Below, in pieces: positions 1-9,485 of a stretch of DNA of 64,000 nucleotides. The notes beneath the pieces are model-generated. The model was not told where the DNA came from, did not search any database, and was given only the letters and a program-made list of their open reading frames with translations. This DNA comes from Bacteroidota bacterium (GTDB lineage Bacteria; Bacteroidota; Bacteroidia; Chitinophagales; Chitinophagaceae). The stretch is from contig JAEWHC010000001.1 in NCBI GenBank assembly GCA_023387985.1, positions 62,001 to 126,000 on the forward strand, given 5' to 3'. Made by a program: the position numbers and the translations under genes. The first letter of the stretch is position 1, and every line of letters starts with the position of its first letter.

Positions 1-1642
1 TTTTCCTGTTCTTTTCAACGAGCGTTGAATCACTTGCATCCAATATACTGATCTTACTGATTTTAGCCTGTGCTTTTCTTTCTTTTTTAGCAAAACTGAA
101 ATGCGAAGCGATCAAATAGGCAAATACCCCAATGATCAGGATTGCAGATCCGGTAACACCGCCTTTAAGCAGAATAAATGCAAACAAGCCGGAAGCGGTG
201 AGCGCAATTACTGCAGTTATGAACCATCCACCAATTACGCTGAGCACACCTGCCACCCGGTATACTGCACTTTCTCGGCCCCAGGCCCTGTCGGCCAGTG
301 AACTGCCCATGGCCACCATAAATGTTACATAAGTGGTGGATAAAGGGAGTTTAAAGGAAGTGGCCAGTGCAATAAGTGCTGAGGAGACAACCAGGTTGTT
401 GGAAGCCCTCAGCAGATCGAAGGCCGGCTTTTCCATGACATTCGTGGCCGCCTTTAGTTTGGAAATTTTAAAGCTCCGGTCATAATAGCGCGTAATATTT
501 CCTGGAATAAGCACCGAAAATATCCTGCCCAGGGCCAGCGAGCTGTTCACGATGCCACGGGCCGCGGCATTTGGTGTAAAACGCTCTGCGCCTTCATCCT
601 GCCTGCCCAGGCTGACCTCTGTTTCGGTGACTTTTCTGGCTTTCGCACTGAACCACAGCGTAAGGGCCATAATGATGCCGGCGATTAGCAACATATAATT
701 TGGAACGACAAAATCGCCGCTTGCCATGTACTCCTGGTAAGATTCGTTCAATGGAACACCACTTGTTTTCCAGGCCTGGTAACCCAACAATCCCGTGACC
801 GGTACACCCACAAAATTCACGAGGTCGTTTCCGGCAAAAGCCATGGCCAGGGCAAAAGTACCTGCAAGCACCACAATTTTAAGGGGATTGACATTGGAAA
901 AATATTGCAGCAGATAAATTCCTGTTGTCAATACAAAAAAAACACCCGCTATAATAACATTCGTATGCTCAACAATGAAAGCATTTGATTGCGGGCTGAA
1001 CAAGGTTGTTCCTTTAAGGCCTTTGATTAGCAGGAAATAAATAATGGCGGTTAGTCCGAGACCCGAATAAATGGCGCCCAGTTTTTTCAGCATTTTTTGG
1101 TACTGGAAACTGAACATCAACCGGGTAATATATTGCAGCAAGGTTCCGATGGTGAATGCGATCAGGATGGAAAGAAAAATTCCGGAAATGATGCTGATTA
1201 CGCTTGAGGTGTTGATGTATTTGAAAACTTCATTGATCTGTTCGCCTTTTTCACTGGCAAAAAACAATCCCGTAACCAGCGAAGCACCAAGCAGTTCGAA
1301 AACTATGGAAACCGTGGTGGAAGTTGGCAGGCCAAGTGTGTTGAATACATCTAGCAGGATGACATCAACCAGCATGACGGCCAGGAAAATAACCATCACC
1401 TTATCAAATGTAAAAAACTGGGGATTGAAAATGCCTTTTCGGGCAATCTCCATAATGCCGCTGGAAAAAACAGAACCCACAATAATGCCGGCGATAGCCA
1501 CCAGCAAAATGATTTTATAAGGGGCAACACGGGATCCGATGGCAGAATTCAGGAAGTTTACCGCGTCGTTGCTTACTCCCACTATCAGGTCGAGAACTGC
1601 CAGTACAAGCAGGATAACGACAACAATCAAAAAATACTCCAC
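1..1642 (-). CDS. PiT-family inorganic phosphate transporter, C-terminus cut by window edge
   Basis: Reading the minus strand gives an uninterrupted frame of at least 547 residues that is still open at base 1. It encodes a polytopic inner-membrane protein. The N-terminal motif VGVSNDAVNFLNSAIGSR and the later segment PLSTTYVTFMVAMGSSLADR are hallmarks of the PiT (Pho-4) family, which imports phosphate by ion symport. No ATG fits the start. The GTG at 1642 gives MEYFLIVVVILLV, the usual N-terminus of Bacteroidota members, so I chose it; a TTG three codons upstream is possible. The family is usually about 740-760 aa in this phylum, so roughly a quarter lies outside the window. The family is certain from the motifs; ion coupling and affinity cannot be read from sequence. 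Confidence 0.93.
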   Translation of the reverse strand, partial: MEYFLIVVVILLVLAVLDLIVGVSNDAVNFLNSAIGSRVAPYKIILLVAIAGIIVGSVFSSGIMEIARKGIFNPQFFTFDKVMVIFLAVMLVDVILLDVFNTLGLPTSTTVSIVFELLGASLVTGLFFASEKGEQINEVFKYINTSSVISIISGIFLSILIAFTIGTLLQYITRLMFSFQYQKMLKKLGAIYSGLGLTAIIYFLLIKGLKGTTLFSPQSNAFIVEHTNVIIAGVFFVLTTGIYLLQYFSNVNPLKIVVLAGTFALAMAFAGNDLVNFVGVPVTGLLGYQAWKTSGVPLNESYQEYMASGDFVVPNYMLLIAGIIMALTLWFSAKARKVTETEVSLGRQDEGAERFTPNAAARGIVNSSLALGRIFSVLIPGNITRYYDRSFKISKLKAATNVMEKPAFDLLRASNNLVVSSALIALATSFKLPLSTTYVTFMVAMGSSLADRAWGRESAVYRVAGVLSVIGGWFITAVIALTASGLFAFILLKGGVTGSAILIIGVFAYLIASHFSFAKKERKAQAKISKISILDASDSTLVEKNRK

Positions 1643-1754
1643 TGCAGGCAACAAATGATTGGCATTAAAAATAAAGATATTGGAGCATTCAGGCCCGGTT
1701 TGCGGCTAGAGTTAATACAGAATTAATATTGCCCCGGTAAAGTTCTTTTCCATA

Positions 1755-2486
1755 TCAGGTTTGGTGCTGTATGAACGCGTCAAAATTTTTCACACCCAGC
1801 ATTTTGCTGCTGATAAAGCCTTCTGCAAATTCTACCCCAATGTATTTACCCAGCAGTCGGGAACGGTCAACAATGGATTGCAAAAAACCCGGAGTACTTA
1901 TATAGGTCTGGGGTTCATGATCAGGGGACGTATCAAACTGGGTACTATAAGCCCGAATGGAATCAAGTTTTTTATTCATTACCGTGCTAATGTCCACCAC
2001 GAAATCGGGCTCAAGAAAACGGTCTTGAATAAAATGGAAAACATAGGATGGGCGCCAGGGTTCCTGCGGATTGCCTTCGGAGTCCAGGGTTTCGATCTTC
2101 CGCAGGCCGCTAAGCCAGGCTGAATCGCGGATGAGATCGGCACCACGGGCATGATCGGGGTGGCGATCTTGGGGTGCATTGGCCAGGATGATTTCTGGCC
2201 GGTATTTACGTATCGCCCGGATCACTTTCAATTGGTCAGCTTTTGAATTTTGAAAAAAACCATCCTCGAGACCAAGATTTTCCCGCACATCCAACTCCAT
2301 AATTTTTAATGCCTCTTCCGATTCTTTCTCACGTATTTCCGGTGTTCCCCGGGTTCCAAGTTCGCCCCGCGTCAGATCTATTATACCTACTTTCTTTCCC
2401 CGCGATTTCTCCACCATTAAAGTTCCTGAACAACCTAGTTCCACATCATCTGGATGAGCGGCGATAGCCAAAATATCGAGTTTCAT
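1755..2486 (-). CDS. bshB1: Bacillithiol biosynthesis deacetylase BshB1
   Basis: The 243-aa protein is a LmbE/PIG-L-type zinc deacetylase. The N-terminal AAHPDDVELGCSG supplies the metal-binding HPDD, and HPDHARGADLI near residue 110 supplies the second histidine. The segment DLTRGELGTRGTPEIREKE is characteristic of BshB1. This enzyme removes acetate from GlcNAc-malate to give GlcN-malate, the second step of bacillithiol synthesis, in the cytoplasm. The ATG at 2486 starts directly at MKLDILAIAAHPDD, and the length matches the family. It is last in a tightly spaced minus-strand run (methyltransferase, nuclease, lipoprotein, bshB1; gaps 44, 12 and 31 bp), so it is probably co-transcribed with them. 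bshA and bshC are not in the window. Confidence 0.93.
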   Translation of the reverse strand: MKLDILAIAAHPDDVELGCSGTLMVEKSRGKKVGIIDLTRGELGTRGTPEIREKESEEALKIMELDVRENLGLEDGFFQNSKADQLKVIRAIRKYRPEIILANAPQDRHPDHARGADLIRDSAWLSGLRKIETLDSEGNPQEPWRPSYVFHFIQDRFLEPDFVVDISTVMNKKLDSIRAYSTQFDTSPDHEPQTYISTPGFLQSIVDRSRLLGKYIGVEFAEGFISSKMLGVKNFDAFIQHQT

Positions 2487-2517
2487 TCTGTTATTTTTAA
2501 TCGGGCAAAAATATGGC

Positions 2518-3003
2518 TCAATCCTGAATGACCGGTTTTGTTGTACTTATACCATAGTTACGGAGTGTTTTGATCCGCAATTCTTCATTTACAACGCTTA
2601 CCTGTTTGTATTCTCTGAATGCTCCTCTATTATCCTTAAATCCGATAATGCAGGTAAGTGGATCCTTGCCGGGCTTTAGAATGGGTTGTGGCTCCTGCAG
2701 CAGGTTTGGCAAATCAATCTCGTCCTCGCCTTTTACTTCTTCGTACTGCAAAGCGGCACGAAATATAAACCGCTTCGGGGTTTCGTACAATTGTACTGAA
2801 AACCGGTGATTGTTGAGGCTGCCGGGTATTTTATAGACATACTCCTGCACCGGTGCAGGATTTACAGTTTCCCTATCTTCTGGCGGACCTTTTTTCATTA
2901 TCACCAGGGTGTCGCCTGCGGCTTCTATGGTTTCAACCTCGTTGCAGGTGATGAACAACAACCCTAAACAGGTAGCGGTAAAAAGTTTCAGCAGATTTCG
3001 CAT
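2518..3003 (-). CDS. Small putative lipoprotein, unknown function
   Basis: This is a 161-aa protein I do not recognise. It begins MRNLLKLFTATCLGLLFITC, a positively charged n-region, a hydrophobic core and a cysteine at residue 20 that would act as lipidated Cys1, so export and lipid anchoring are inferred. The mature part is hydrophilic, with a beta-rich look (YVYKIPGSLNNHRFSVQLYE). It has no catalytic motif I can name. It lies 12 bp after the nuclease gene and 31 bp before bshB1, which indicates one transcript, but the neighbours do not reveal a job. Confidence 0.75.
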   Translation of the reverse strand: MRNLLKLFTATCLGLLFITCNEVETIEAAGDTLVIMKKGPPEDRETVNPAPVQEYVYKIPGSLNNHRFSVQLYETPKRFIFRAALQYEEVKGEDEIDLPNLLQEPQPILKPGKDPLTCIIGFKDNRGAFREYKQVSVVNEELRIKTLRNYGISTTKPVIQD

Positions 3004-3015
3004 AAATCATCGATT

Positions 3016-4368
3016 TCACCCATACGGTAAATTAACCACATTTTGCGGATAAGCCAGTGCCTGCTTCTGGATCAGCATCCGGATGTAAGCATTGTCTTTT
3101 TCCCGCCGGATGGTTTCCGCTATATCGGCAGGCTGCAGGCCTGAATCCTCATCGAAAACCCCCATACCGGAAAAATTTCCTTTTTCAACAAGATAGCAAA
3201 CCGCCTGGGCAGTCCGGTCTTTTCCCCTGCCCCTTTCCACATACAAAAAGCGGGGAAGACGTTGCTGCAGAATGCGGATGCCTTCATCAATCTTCCGGTT
3301 GTGTTCCAAAACCGTTACCAATTCTGTATTTCCCCTGTAATCGCCCATGGCAAAAAGCAATTGTTCGTTCACTCCGAATTCTTCCACCAATTTCCTGCCC
3401 CACCTAAAACAATCCTCCATCCTGTTGAACAGGGCAATCGGAGCTATATTTTTCATCATTTTGCCAACCGAAAGCCGGCGAAAACCCCGTTTATCCACGT
3501 AATCATATAAAGCATAATAAGGTTCGGGGCGCTTCTGTCCCAAATTAAATTCTGGCCAAAGGCGCTTTATTTCCAGTTCTTCAAGTACAAGGGCGTGTAA
3601 TTCTGTCACACAAACTTCAAAATCTATGTGGTAGATCCTTCGTACCCACTCCTGTAATTTCCTTGTCTTTTTACTGTTGCTGAAATGGCTGCGCACCCGC
3701 TGCCGCAAGTTGGCCGCTTTTCCAACGTAAAGAACTTTTCCTGCTGCATCGCGGAAATAATATACTCCGGGGAGCTCCGGAAGGCTTACCCATATTTCCG
3801 CCGGAACATTCATGGGCAGGATCGATTCCCCAGTACCTGTTTTCAGCAATTGATGCAGGTGCTGCTTTTTCGTGTCCTGATTCAGCATCTTCAGGAAAAG
3901 CGTGGCCGTTGCATCAGCATCTCCCATGGCGCGGTGCCTGGCCACATTGTCCACATCCATTTCGCGGCAAAGGGTGCCGAGGCTGTAAGATCTCTTTCCA
4001 GGCCAGAGTTTCCGTGCATAGCGTACTGTACAGAGTTTTCGCGGCTGCCATTGGTACCCGCAATTCAACATATTCTGACGGATGAATGAATAATCAAAAT
4101 GCACATTATGGGCTACGAAAACGCGATCTTGAAGGAGCAGTAAAAGTTCGCCGGCAACTTCTTCGAACGCTGGTGCATTTTCAACCATTTCATTGGTGAT
4201 GCCGGTAAGTACAGTAATGTGGTAAGGTATGTGCTGCTGAGGATGGATAAGGGTTTGAAACCTTGAGGTAACGGTTCCGTCGTCAATACATACCACACCT
4301 ATTTCGGTAATTCCGCTATCCTGGGCATTTCCTCCCGTAGTTTCAATATCTACAATGGCAAATTTCAT
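3016..4368 (-). CDS. DEDDh exonuclease fused to GIY-YIG nuclease domain
   Basis: This 450-aa protein joins two nuclease domains. Residues about 1-170 are a DnaQ-like 3'-5' exonuclease: FAIVDIETTGG carries the first Asp-x-Glu, HNVHFDYSFI the second Asp, and HRAMGDADATATLF the His and last Asp of the DEDDh set. Residues about 195-280 are a UvrC/Cho-type GIY-YIG domain (LPGVYYFRDAAGKVLYVGKA, then NLRQRVRSHF). The last 170 residues carry no motif I recognise. DnaQ-UvrC fusions of this type are known in several phyla and are usually assigned to DNA repair. The ATG at 4368 gives a clean exonuclease start. It is second in the minus-strand operon after the methyltransferase gene. Domain calls are strong; the pathway is inferred. 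Confidence 0.9.
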   Translation of the reverse strand: MKFAIVDIETTGGNAQDSGITEIGVVCIDDGTVTSRFQTLIHPQQHIPYHITVLTGITNEMVENAPAFEEVAGELLLLLQDRVFVAHNVHFDYSFIRQNMLNCGYQWQPRKLCTVRYARKLWPGKRSYSLGTLCREMDVDNVARHRAMGDADATATLFLKMLNQDTKKQHLHQLLKTGTGESILPMNVPAEIWVSLPELPGVYYFRDAAGKVLYVGKAANLRQRVRSHFSNSKKTRKLQEWVRRIYHIDFEVCVTELHALVLEELEIKRLWPEFNLGQKRPEPYYALYDYVDKRGFRRLSVGKMMKNIAPIALFNRMEDCFRWGRKLVEEFGVNEQLLFAMGDYRGNTELVTVLEHNRKIDEGIRILQQRLPRFLYVERGRGKDRTAQAVCYLVEKGNFSGMGVFDEDSGLQPADIAETIRREKDNAYIRMLIQKQALAYPQNVVNLPYG

Positions 4369-4412
4369 TGCGGCGCCAAGGTACTAAACATTTTAGTGAA
4401 TGCCACAGGACT

Positions 4413-5318
4413 TCAATTGCTTTTTTTCAGAATGTAAATGAGCGAGCTTGTCTTCTGAACGTCCTTTCGGGCGTTCCGGTTGCTTCGCCATCCCTGGTAC
4501 AAAGCTTTAAAATAACTTAACCTTCCGGAGCCTTTGTATTTTTCGCTTAGCAAGGAAACGTAGTAAGCATCATACATCATGGGCAGAATTGCGCTCACCT
4601 TAAAGCCAAAATTTTGGGCAAGCCAGGTTACACTGTCGGGATTGAAATGAAAAATATGCCGGGGCACATCCCATGCAGCCCAATATTTGCCATAAATCCG
4701 GGCATCGGTACTCCGGTTATTGGGCATTGCCAATACCAGGAGCCCATCATCTTTCAATATCTTATGGAATTGCTGCATATAACTTCCCAGGTTGTGCACG
4801 TGCTCCAGCACATGCCAGAGGGTGATTACATCCGCTTTCCCTTCCGGAATTTCAAAAAGTTCTTCAGATTTCCTCAGTTCCAGCTTAAATTCTCTGAGAG
4901 CAACGTTTCTTGCCCCTTCATCGGGCTCCAGGCCTAATACCTGCCATCCGTGCCTGCGCATATTTTCAACAAAACTGCCCGTACCTGCACCCACATCCAG
5001 TATAAAACCGTTTTGCTGATTCGAATGTTTACGGATAAGCTGGTATTTTTCGGCCATGGTTCGTTTGCGTACGATCTTGTAAAACCGTGCAATCAAACCC
5101 TTGCCGGTATTGGAATGCGAGATATAGCTTTCGTCCTTATAATATTCCCCAATCTGGGATTCATGGGGCACCGGACTGGTAAATAATACGCGGCATTGCT
5201 TGCACTTGAATATGCCAAATTCAAGGCCGCTCACCATATAATCGCGGGCAGCAGTGTATTGCTGGATGTCTTCACTATTGCATAAAGGGCAGTGGTTCAG
5301 CTTCGTCATCTCACTCAT
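4413..5318 (-). CDS. Class I SAM-dependent methyltransferase with N-terminal zinc ribbon
   Basis: The 301-aa protein starts with a zinc-ribbon (HCPLC near residue 9 and CKQC near residue 38), followed by a Rossmann methyltransferase domain with motif I LDVGAGTGSFVENM near residues 105-120 and motif LWHVLEHVHNLGSYM. The architecture is that of Methyltransf_23-like enzymes often linked to sugar, lipid or cell-envelope chemistry. The substrate cannot be deduced. It is the first gene of the minus-strand run to bshB1. A TAAATTTG box on the minus strand (5325-5332) lies only 6 bp before the ATG at 5318, so the second ATG at 5309 (MTKLNHCPLC) is a reasonable alternative start. Confidence 0.85.
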   Translation of the reverse strand: MSEMTKLNHCPLCNSEDIQQYTAARDYMVSGLEFGIFKCKQCRVLFTSPVPHESQIGEYYKDESYISHSNTGKGLIARFYKIVRKRTMAEKYQLIRKHSNQQNGFILDVGAGTGSFVENMRRHGWQVLGLEPDEGARNVALREFKLELRKSEELFEIPEGKADVITLWHVLEHVHNLGSYMQQFHKILKDDGLLVLAMPNNRSTDARIYGKYWAAWDVPRHIFHFNPDSVTWLAQNFGFKVSAILPMMYDAYYVSLLSEKYKGSGRLSYFKALYQGWRSNRNARKDVQKTSSLIYILKKSN

Positions 5319-5413
5319 CGGTTACAAATTTAGTTCCTTTATTTTCAATTGAATGCGAAAGGATTTATTAATTAAGCTAGTCACAAAATTGCAAATCAGG
5401 TAGCCCGCATGCC

Positions 5414-5421
5414 TAAATTTG
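5414..5421 (+). promoter_or_regulatory. Putative -7 promoter box of the DUF58 operon
   Basis: TAAATTTG matches the Bacteroidota TAnnTTTG -7 box exactly. It lies 39 bp before the ATG at 5461. The box overlaps an upstream in-frame TTG (5419), which makes that TTG an unlikely start codon. The -33 region (ATTG at 5388-5391) is weak. Confidence 0.5.
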
Positions 5422-5460
5422 TATTTGTTATTTTGTTTGAGCCAGACATCAGGAACTGCA

Positions 5461-6834
5461 ATGGAACAAAACTGGAATTGGAGAAGTCAACTTCGCTATT
5501 GGGCGCTTTTTATCCCGGTAACAGCATATTTTTTTCTTTTTATGCTGGTACTGGCGATCCTGTATTTTGTAACATTTCATACAAGGCATTCTTTCTCCAC
5601 CGATATCGTGCAAATCATTCAGCTCATCGTTCAATCGCTTTTCTACCTCATTGTCCTCTTGTTCTCTTTTTCACTGCTTAGCGTACTAGTCCCTTTTTTG
5701 TGGCTGCAGATCCAGAAATTCCGGCGCAGGATGCGGGTCGGCATTTCCAATTCCCCCCTGGATGACGGCACCATGGGTCCCAAAATCTTCCTCCAGGTTT
5801 ATCCGCTGTTACGGCCAATGCTGGGTTTCCTGTACTTCAGGGTACTATACGATGAAAAAGTGCAATCGCCCCGGCTGGCGCTATCAAACGATGAACAAAA
5901 AGAAAATACGGCCTGGGGCAACAAACAGGGCTATTTTGTGTGGCCACTCCAAGGCATTCGTGAATACCCGGTTAATGAGTTGATTATTTATTTCGAAGAC
6001 ATTTTTCATTTCTTCAGCCTGGCTTCACGTATCCCTGTGCATCAGAGTTTCTATATCAAACCTCAGCAAAGTGCAGGCGTGGAAAAACTCAGCATAAGTC
6101 CCTTACGCATCAAAGATCCTGAAATCAGGACAGAAGATCTTCGCCGAACTTCGGGAGAATGGCTCAACTTTAAAAATTTCGAACCCAATGATGACGTACG
6201 GCGTATTGTATGGAAACATTATGCCCGGAACAAAGAACTGATGGTCAGGATTCCTGAAATCCAGGATCCAACGGCCTCGGTGTTGAATATCTTTTACAGT
6301 TTTCATGATGATCTGAATGTCCGGCATAATTTCATACTCAATGTAGCCGCCCTGGACTATTATAAAAATGCCTGCTGGACACTTCAACGTCAACTGCAGG
6401 ATGAAGGACGTCAGGTGCGTTTATATTATGATCAAACCATTCCTCAAAAACTGATTGAGAATAAAGCTGAAGCCGATGCTTACGCGATTTCAGCATGCCA
6501 ATGGCAACGCAATAAACCTGTAGACAGCCTTGAAATTCCTGCCACAGGAACCATTCTGGTCATTTCGAGCCTTGCCAGCCCAAGGGCATTACAGGAATTG
6601 CAGCAGGAACTTCCTGTAACTTCAGTAGTATTGCTGGTCCGCTTGTCACAGATTATTCCAAAACCCGACTTTACGAAGATATTGAGGCGGATTTTTGTGG
6701 TACCTGAAAATCAATTTGAAAAACAGGGATACAGTGAGTTCCGGGTAAATTATACCCGTCATTTGCTGCTGGAAAATGAACAAGAATTGGAAATGATCCT
6801 GAAATCCGGAATAAACAAGTATTTTTTAGGTTAA
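5461..6834 (+). CDS. DUF58 domain membrane protein
   Basis: The 457-aa protein begins MEQNWNWRSQL, followed by two hydrophobic segments (about residues 14-45 and 55-90) that anchor it in the inner membrane. The C-terminal cytoplasmic part contains the DUF58 signature FEPNDDVRRIVWKHYARNKE near residues 240-260. DUF58 proteins are commonly encoded with MoxR ATPases and transglutaminase-like membrane proteins, as here, and the set is thought to act in envelope integrity or stress tolerance. The ATG at 5461 was preferred over an in-frame TTG at 5419 because that TTG lies in the promoter box. The TAA stop is immediately followed by the ATG of the transglutaminase gene, so translation is probably coupled. 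No catalytic residues are known for this family. Confidence 0.88.
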   Translation: MEQNWNWRSQLRYWALFIPVTAYFFLFMLVLAILYFVTFHTRHSFSTDIVQIIQLIVQSLFYLIVLLFSFSLLSVLVPFLWLQIQKFRRRMRVGISNSPLDDGTMGPKIFLQVYPLLRPMLGFLYFRVLYDEKVQSPRLALSNDEQKENTAWGNKQGYFVWPLQGIREYPVNELIIYFEDIFHFFSLASRIPVHQSFYIKPQQSAGVEKLSISPLRIKDPEIRTEDLRRTSGEWLNFKNFEPNDDVRRIVWKHYARNKELMVRIPEIQDPTASVLNIFYSFHDDLNVRHNFILNVAALDYYKNACWTLQRQLQDEGRQVRLYYDQTIPQKLIENKAEADAYAISACQWQRNKPVDSLEIPATGTILVISSLASPRALQELQQELPVTSVVLLVRLSQIIPKPDFTKILRRIFVVPENQFEKQGYSEFRVNYTRHLLLENEQELEMILKSGINKYFLG

Positions 6835-9468
6835 ATGCTGCAGGCAGGAAGAATACATAGCACATCAAAAGTTGAGGCCCAGTTTTATATTCTTGGCTTT
6901 CCTACGGTAGCCATCCTGGTTTACCTGGTCAGGCTTGCTTCCGGATTTATTCCTTTGCTTGAAGATACCTGGATCATGCAAGGTTTTGTATTTGCCGGAG
7001 GAATGACTGCAGCTTTGGCTTTGTTTGCCATGCGTTACCGCTTTCTGAGCATTTCGCTGGTAGTTGCAGGAGTGCTCTGGATGATATTCCGGATACTGAT
7101 GCTTTCAGGTGAAAGTGAATTTGAACCTTATTTTATTTCTGCCTGGTTTCTCTCGGGCGTTCTCTTCTTCGTGTTTGGATGGGTTACGGGCTTTGGCCTT
7201 TCCAGGGTGAGGGGATACAATATCTTTTGGCCAATTGCCTTGCTGGGGGCCATGATCTTTTTGATGGCGGCGGTTTTCGAATTTAAAGGATCAATTCTTC
7301 TATTTTCACTGGCGCCATTCATTGTCTATGCGTTTTACATTATTTACACCGGTGAGCTTATCCGCAACTTTTCAGACAGTGACCCCAATTTTTTGAACCG
7401 GATCGGCCGCCGACTTACCGGATTTACCTTTTTAATGGTTTTAATACTTGCCGCGGGATGGTTTTACATATCGCCCAAACTGCAGGCACTTGAAGAGCAG
7501 CAAAAAACCGAAGTAAAAAAACCGGAAGATGTCAAACCCGACAACAGCCTGATATCGAGCGATGAACACGGCATGAAAACCAAAGAATCCATGACCCTTT
7601 CGGCAGTTCAAAACCGCGACTTGAAAGATTCATTGCTTTTTGTGGCACAGCTCGATCATTTCTTTCCGGATGAGGTCACCCCGAATCCTTTGTATTTTGT
7701 ATCGGATTATTACTCAAAATTCGACACCCTTACCCAAACTTTTGAAACCGATCCCCAGCGTCCCTTTAATGACCTTTTTCAGCCTCAGGTTTTGCAGGTG
7801 CCATTGTATTTCACCGAACAAGATTCTTCTGTACTCCGGAACAATATGGCATACCGAAACCGCCAGATCATTTCAGCAGAAATCTATACCCGTGCTTTGA
7901 GCGGCAATATGCTTGTGGCTCCATCCACGGCATTTTCGGTACAGCCAATCAGTGTGCCCGATGAATTTCAACATGTGTACCGCTCAGCCTATAAAGCCCG
8001 CATCGAAATAAGTGAGCTCAACAGCGCTTATTTTGTATACAATAGCGGAAATGAAGGCCTTCTTGAAGAATTCCAGGAAAACCGTAACCGTCTTTTGCGC
8101 AGGCCATTCAACCTGAAAAACCTCCCCGATTCCTTCCTGTCTTATTACACATTCATGCCTAAAGGATACGACTATGACAGCATCACAACACTTACCAGTC
8201 ATATTGTGGAGGCCGCAAATGCCACTACACAAATTGATAAGATGCTGGCGATCCGGGATTATTTTTTGTCCAAAGACAGCAACGATGTACCGCTCTTCCG
8301 CTACACCGACAATCCCGGAGTGCCTGGTTTGCCCAGTGCCAACCGCCTGACCTATTTTCTGTTTCAAAACCGGAAAGGATACTGCGCCTATTTTGCCGGA
8401 GCAACCCTTTTTATGCTGCGCAGCCAGAACATCCCCAGTCGCATAGCCACCGGGTTTCTGCCCATCGACCGCAGCAACAAAAATCCGGGCTGGTATTGGT
8501 TTTACGGCGACCAAGCCCATGCCTGGGTACAGGTTTTTTTCCCGGAATACGGATGGCTTGATTTTGATACCACCATTCCCGATGAAGAGCAAAGGCAATC
8601 GCCTCAGCCTGATCAGACTCCTCCCCTTGCAGCGCAAGCTCCCGTTCTTGTGGCTGATGGGGAAATCACGAAGCTCGATACCCTCTCCAAAAGCATGCAG
8701 CTGCGCATCAACAGCCTGCTGATACAAGACCGGTCATTTAATCCGGATACAGTGATGCTGATGAATTTCGATATTTCCGGTTCAATTATAAAAAAAGATA
8801 CGGGAATTATAAAGTTGACCCTGGTAGATGAAGGTGAAAGAGCGGTAGCTGTGTCTTTCGCTTTCGACCCGGAAGATGAAATCAAAAATCCAAGAGCTAT
8901 ACTCCGGCACATCGCTTCGGGCCAGGAACCGGTACGTGCAGACGAGATCCGCATCATGCCCAAAAAACCTGCACCGGTAGCGGAAACTATTGTTGTAGAT
9001 GATGATGCCACCCACTGGACACAGCATTTTTGGAAAATCCTTCGCTGGTTGATATTCGCGCTGTTGATTTTTTTCCTTGTACCCGAATTCATGTGGGTGT
9101 ACCTGCGCTTCCGGGCCTGGATTGCAGGCAACAACCCGCAAGGACTTTATTTCAATTACCACACCCTCAACTATATCCTGCACATTTATGGCTATGAACG
9201 GGGATCTTCCACACCGTATGAATTTGCAAAAAAAGTGGTTGATCCAACGTTTAATACCGACCTCACGCAATTTATGCAGGGCTACCTGAAATCTAAATAC
9301 GCCCCCGGGCATAGTACAAACCAGGAAATTTCAGGACTGAATGACCTGGCCCGGCAATCCATAAAAAAAATAAATCGTCAAGTACCGGTAAAAACGAAGT
9401 TGAAAAGTTTTCTCCGGGTAAATCATTCCATCCGGTATTTTACAGAAGAAATGCCGGTATTTAATTAA
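6835..9468 (+). CDS. TgpA-like membrane transglutaminase-domain protein
   Basis: This is an 877-aa membrane protein. Residues 15-210 hold about six hydrophobic helices, then an extracytoplasmic region with a transglutaminase-like core, one more helix near residues 735-755 and a cytoplasmic tail. The catalytic triad is visible: Cys517 in KGYCAYFAG, His562 in DQAHAWVQVFFP and Asp578 in WLDFDTT. The layout matches bacterial TgpA-type proteins, which act on the periplasmic side; whether it is a peptidase or a cross-linker is unknown. It sits between DUF58 and MoxR genes in one operon, the usual arrangement. The ATG at 6835 abuts the upstream stop. The middle region (about residues 240-480) shows no recognisable domain. 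Confidence 0.9.
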   Translation: MLQAGRIHSTSKVEAQFYILGFPTVAILVYLVRLASGFIPLLEDTWIMQGFVFAGGMTAALALFAMRYRFLSISLVVAGVLWMIFRILMLSGESEFEPYFISAWFLSGVLFFVFGWVTGFGLSRVRGYNIFWPIALLGAMIFLMAAVFEFKGSILLFSLAPFIVYAFYIIYTGELIRNFSDSDPNFLNRIGRRLTGFTFLMVLILAAGWFYISPKLQALEEQQKTEVKKPEDVKPDNSLISSDEHGMKTKESMTLSAVQNRDLKDSLLFVAQLDHFFPDEVTPNPLYFVSDYYSKFDTLTQTFETDPQRPFNDLFQPQVLQVPLYFTEQDSSVLRNNMAYRNRQIISAEIYTRALSGNMLVAPSTAFSVQPISVPDEFQHVYRSAYKARIEISELNSAYFVYNSGNEGLLEEFQENRNRLLRRPFNLKNLPDSFLSYYTFMPKGYDYDSITTLTSHIVEAANATTQIDKMLAIRDYFLSKDSNDVPLFRYTDNPGVPGLPSANRLTYFLFQNRKGYCAYFAGATLFMLRSQNIPSRIATGFLPIDRSNKNPGWYWFYGDQAHAWVQVFFPEYGWLDFDTTIPDEEQRQSPQPDQTPPLAAQAPVLVADGEITKLDTLSKSMQLRINSLLIQDRSFNPDTVMLMNFDISGSIIKKDTGIIKLTLVDEGERAVAVSFAFDPEDEIKNPRAILRHIASGQEPVRADEIRIMPKKPAPVAETIVVDDDATHWTQHFWKILRWLIFALLIFFLVPEFMWVYLRFRAWIAGNNPQGLYFNYHTLNYILHIYGYERGSSTPYEFAKKVVDPTFNTDLTQFMQGYLKSKYAPGHSTNQEISGLNDLARQSIKKINRQVPVKTKLKSFLRVNHSIRYFTEEMPVFN

Positions 9469-9485
9469 CATGTATCTTTTTGAAT

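Noticed and set aside
5419..5460. Upstream TTG extension of the DUF58 protein
   Set aside because: The TTG lies within an exact TAnnTTTG promoter box, and the ATG at 5461 gives a normal N-terminus.
7984..8727. Antisense frame (247 codons) opposite the transglutaminase core
   Set aside because: The plus strand carries the catalytic triad; the antisense frame is a codon-bias shadow.
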